Shown here in pieces: positions 4,244-6,408 of a DNA stretch of 6,408 nt (position 1 is the first letter of the stretch; every line of letters starts with the position of its first letter). Where the stretch lies: the NCBI GenBank assembly GCA_964437215.1, contig CAYTFZ010000127.1, positions 1 to 6,408 on the forward strand, read 5' to 3'. The position numbers and the translations under genes were made by a program. Below the pieces are notes generated by a model. That model was not told where the DNA came from and ran no database searches. It saw nothing but the letters and a program-made list of their open reading frames with translations. The stretch comes from JAAYAN01 sp964437215. Its GTDB lineage: Bacteria > Bacteroidota > Ignavibacteria > Ignavibacteriales > Melioribacteraceae.

Positions 4244-6408
4244 TTAATATGTAAGCGAAATGCCCAGATTAAACGAGCGGGGCAGACCTAAATAAACTTC
4301 TGCATCATCGGCAGAGTGATTAAAGCCGTTTGCTGTGTAAGCATTATATTGGCTGTTATCTGTAGCATCCTGTACATAAATTGCATCGAAAAGATTGAAA
4401 ATGTGAGCAAATACTTGGAAATTTACGCCTTCGAAACTGACAGGCAGGTCATATTTCAAGTGCAGATCGAAAATTGTAGATGCAGGCATTTTCCAGCTTT
4501 GTTCTCTGTCGTTTTTATTTGTTCTAGTAAGAGGATCAAATTCCGCATAATGATCTCTGTATGATTTCATCACTAACTGAGCTGCCAATCCTTCCACCGG
4601 AAATAATGAAAGTGCAAGCGAAGCTTGTGTCTGGGGAGAATCGCCTACTTTTAAACCTTTAATATAAAGATTTGCTTCAAGAGGTACTTCGTTGCCCGAG
4701 GAAGTATAAGATTTATATTGGGAGGAAACGTCTCTTAAATATTTCCAAATTCCGAAAGAAATTGAACCGTCGAGACGAACCATTGAAACCGGCTGGAAAG
4801 CAGCTTCAAATTCGATACCCGAATGACGCTGTTTAACGCCTCTTAAGAAAACTATTCCTTCATCTCCCGAAGGTGATTGAACATATTTTGTAAAAGATCT
4901 GTCCTTCCAGAGAGTATTGTAATAGTTAACTTTTAAAGCAAACTTCTGATCTTTGCTGTGGAAATTCAAACCGCCTTCAAAAGATGTGAATTTTTCATTT
5001 TCAGGATCTTTTGCTTTAGAACCATCGGTATCGTCAATAACGTTATCAAAAATAGGTGCTTTTTCAACATAACCGGCATTTCCGTAGATATCAATCATAT
5101 CTGTAAATCTGTAGCTTACACCGCCTTTTACTTGATATCCGTTAATCCAGTCAGCAAAAACTCTGAATTCTTTTCCTTCTTCTGTTTTTGTAAAATGGTC
5201 AGTAAAAGAATATCTGATTGTTGACCAGCCGTACATTCCATAAGCTGTTATTTTATCTTCGTTGTACTCAGCTTGTCCATAAAAACCAAACCAGCTTACT
5301 TTATTTGTGTTGAAGTAATTTACTTTATCACCAAGTTTTTTCTGCTGCATTTCCGGGGTAGTATCAAATTCATTATTTTTATCAACAAAATACTCTCCGC
5401 CAAGAAGATCTCTTACTTCATAATAATGTTCAATTTCAGCAGTTCTCCAGTCGATACCTACAGATGTTGAGATGTTTTCGTTTACTTTATAGTAAGCTTT
5501 TGAAATAGCTCCTATTGTCCATTGGCTGTTAACGCTGTTTCTTAAAATACCGCGGGAAACAGATATATCATTAACTTTGTTCGCTATGTTGCGGGCAATA
5601 GTTCCATTCCAATCCGCAACTCTTTGAACATTCTGGGTATTCCAAACCATAGAACCGTAAGTTCCTGTACCGCCTCCTGTACCGCCTGAGTAGTAAGCTG
5701 TTGAATATAAACTTAAATCTTTTGTAAGCTGCGAATACCAGTTAAGGTTAATAATCGGCTTATGGTAGTAGTTTTCTCTTTCGTTAATAAAATCGGAAGC
5801 ATATCTTTCGCTGGTTCCTCCGTTCCAGTACTGTTTGCCGTTGTAAGAAGGATCAACAACATTCCAGTTAGGATTATATTTTCTTCCCAATTCTTTAAAC
5901 TTTGTTAAAGCTGCAGGGTCATAGTCCAACTGATTTTTTGAAAGATCGTTTGCAAGTTTGTAGCTGTAATTTCCGATATTCAATTTGTAAGAGTTCTGTC
6001 CGTGACGCTGCGGAGCGCCTATTGCATAAAGTTCAAGACGGTTGCTTTCGTCAACATTATATGCTGCACCAAAATAATAAGCCCAGGCGTCTGTCCAGGT
6101 TTTATCAACAAGACCATCACCGACTTTTCTAACACCGGCAGCGCTGAAAGCCCATTTGCCATCAATTAAACCTGAATTGGCAGAAATAGTAGATTTAAAA
6201 AACTGATCGTTTCCGAATTCCTGTTTGTATTTGATCCCGAATTTTTGTGATGTAGGATCCGTAATTACGTTCATAGTACCGCCGATTGAAGGCGTAGCAA
6301 GATTTACAGCGCTTAATCCTCTCTGAACCTGAATAGAAGAAGTAGCATCGCCTACTCCATCCCAGTTAGACCAGTAAACCCAGCCGTTTTCCATATCATT
6401 AATCGGCA
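4244..6408 (-). CDS. TonB-dependent outer-membrane receptor, 5' end beyond the window
   Basis: This is an outer-membrane beta-barrel receptor that imports a ligand using energy from TonB-ExbBD. The reading frame is open to the right edge; four further codons (P-I-N-D) precede the Met at 6394, so that Met is internal and the gene is incomplete. Numbering from that Met, residues 1-48 match the end of a plug domain: ENGWVYWSNWDG, then SIQVQRG and IGGTMNVIT, typical of Bacteroidota/Ignavibacteria receptors. The rest is a barrel of alternating beta-strands and loops rich in Tyr, Asn and Gly, with the late-strand motif NLFDAIY at 667-673 and a C-terminal strand ending in an aromatic residue (ISLTY). 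Signal peptide, TonB box and any N-terminal carboxypeptidase-like domain would lie outside the window. A Gly-Thr repeat loop sits at 237-244. No SusD-like partner is seen on the visible side. The ligand cannot be told from sequence. It is followed by a strong terminator. Confidence 0.95.
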   Translation of the reverse strand, partial: PINDMENGWVYWSNWDGVGDATSSIQVQRGLSAVNLATPSIGGTMNVITDPTSQKFGIKYKQEFGNDQFFKSTISANSGLIDGKWAFSAAGVRKVGDGLVDKTWTDAWAYYFGAAYNVDESNRLELYAIGAPQRHGQNSYKLNIGNYSYKLANDLSKNQLDYDPAALTKFKELGRKYNPNWNVVDPSYNGKQYWNGGTSERYASDFINERENYYHKPIINLNWYSQLTKDLSLYSTAYYSGGTGGGTGTYGSMVWNTQNVQRVADWNGTIARNIANKVNDISVSRGILRNSVNSQWTIGAISKAYYKVNENISTSVGIDWRTAEIEHYYEVRDLLGGEYFVDKNNEFDTTPEMQQKKLGDKVNYFNTNKVSWFGFYGQAEYNEDKITAYGMYGWSTIRYSFTDHFTKTEEGKEFRVFADWINGYQVKGGVSYRFTDMIDIYGNAGYVEKAPIFDNVIDDTDGSKAKDPENEKFTSFEGGLNFHSKDQKFALKVNYYNTLWKDRSFTKYVQSPSGDEGIVFLRGVKQRHSGIEFEAAFQPVSMVRLDGSISFGIWKYLRDVSSQYKSYTSSGNEVPLEANLYIKGLKVGDSPQTQASLALSLFPVEGLAAQLVMKSYRDHYAEFDPLTRTNKNDREQSWKMPASTIFDLHLKYDLPVSFEGVNFQVFAHIFNLFDAIYVQDATDNSQYNAYTANGFNHSADDAEVYLGLPRSFNLGISLTY
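5664..5687 (-). repeat. Perfect 12-bp tandem duplication within the receptor gene
   Basis: CCTGTACCGCCT occurs twice back to back on the plus strand. On the coding strand it encodes Gly-Gly-Thr-Gly twice, residues 237-244 counted from the Met at 6394. The repeat lies directly after a beta-strand ending in AYYS and before TYGSMVWN, so it probably forms part of a surface loop. The unit is a multiple of three, so gain or loss of copies would keep the frame. Confidence 0.8.

Noticed and set aside
4316..4564. Plus-strand ORF whose start looks like a small membrane protein (Cys, Ile and Val rich)
   Set aside because: It lies wholly antisense to conserved C-terminal barrel strands of the receptor, and its hydrophobic look follows from the complementary codons.
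6392..6394. ATG that could be taken as the start of the receptor gene
   Set aside because: The frame stays open to the right edge, and the residues on both sides of this Met (P-I-N-D-M-E-N-G-W) are mid-plug sequence. A start here would remove the signal peptide and most of the plug.

Overview
The window is a low-GC stretch of bacterial chromosome with nearly all coding on the minus strand. Gene content and style suggest a bacterium of the FCB group, possibly Ignavibacteria or a relative (inference). The main reasons are a large TonB-dependent receptor whose plug resembles Bacteroidota/Ignavibacteria receptors, a secreted ENPP-type phosphodiesterase, and tandem M16 peptidase genes. A candidate TAnnTTTG promoter element fits this but is weak evidence. 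No rRNA, marker gene or plasmid/phage gene is present to fix the taxonomy.

Layout, in transcription order (right to left). (1) 6408-4244: most of a TonB-dependent outer-membrane receptor. Its N-terminus (signal peptide, TonB box, most of the plug) lies beyond the right edge. (2) 4228-4196: a strong stem-loop terminator with T tracts on both sides, overlapped by a possible promoter. (3) 4157-2961: a secreted type I phosphodiesterase/nucleotide pyrophosphatase (ENPP family) with a complete metal-site and nucleophile set. (4) 2938-1667 and 1667-321: two M16B peptidase-like proteins sharing one base at TAATG. The first has the zinc-binding HxxEH and lacks the R/Y pair; the second has lost the zinc site and keeps the R/Y pair. 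They therefore look like the catalytic and non-catalytic subunits of one heterodimeric protease. (5) 291-169: a 40-codon ORF for a single-pass membrane miniprotein, 29 bases after the second peptidase gene. (6) 1-168: AT-rich sequence with a weak hairpin, a 13-bp inverted repeat and perhaps the tail of a plus-strand gene.

Genes 3 to 5 are close enough (22-base gap, 1-base overlap, 29-base gap) to form one transcript, isolated from the receptor by the terminator. The phosphodiesterase acts outside the cytoplasm, while neither peptidase has a visible signal peptide, so co-transcription need not mean one pathway. I see no defence, CRISPR or mobile system here. The points most worth following are the cleanly split protease active site and the unannotated miniprotein.
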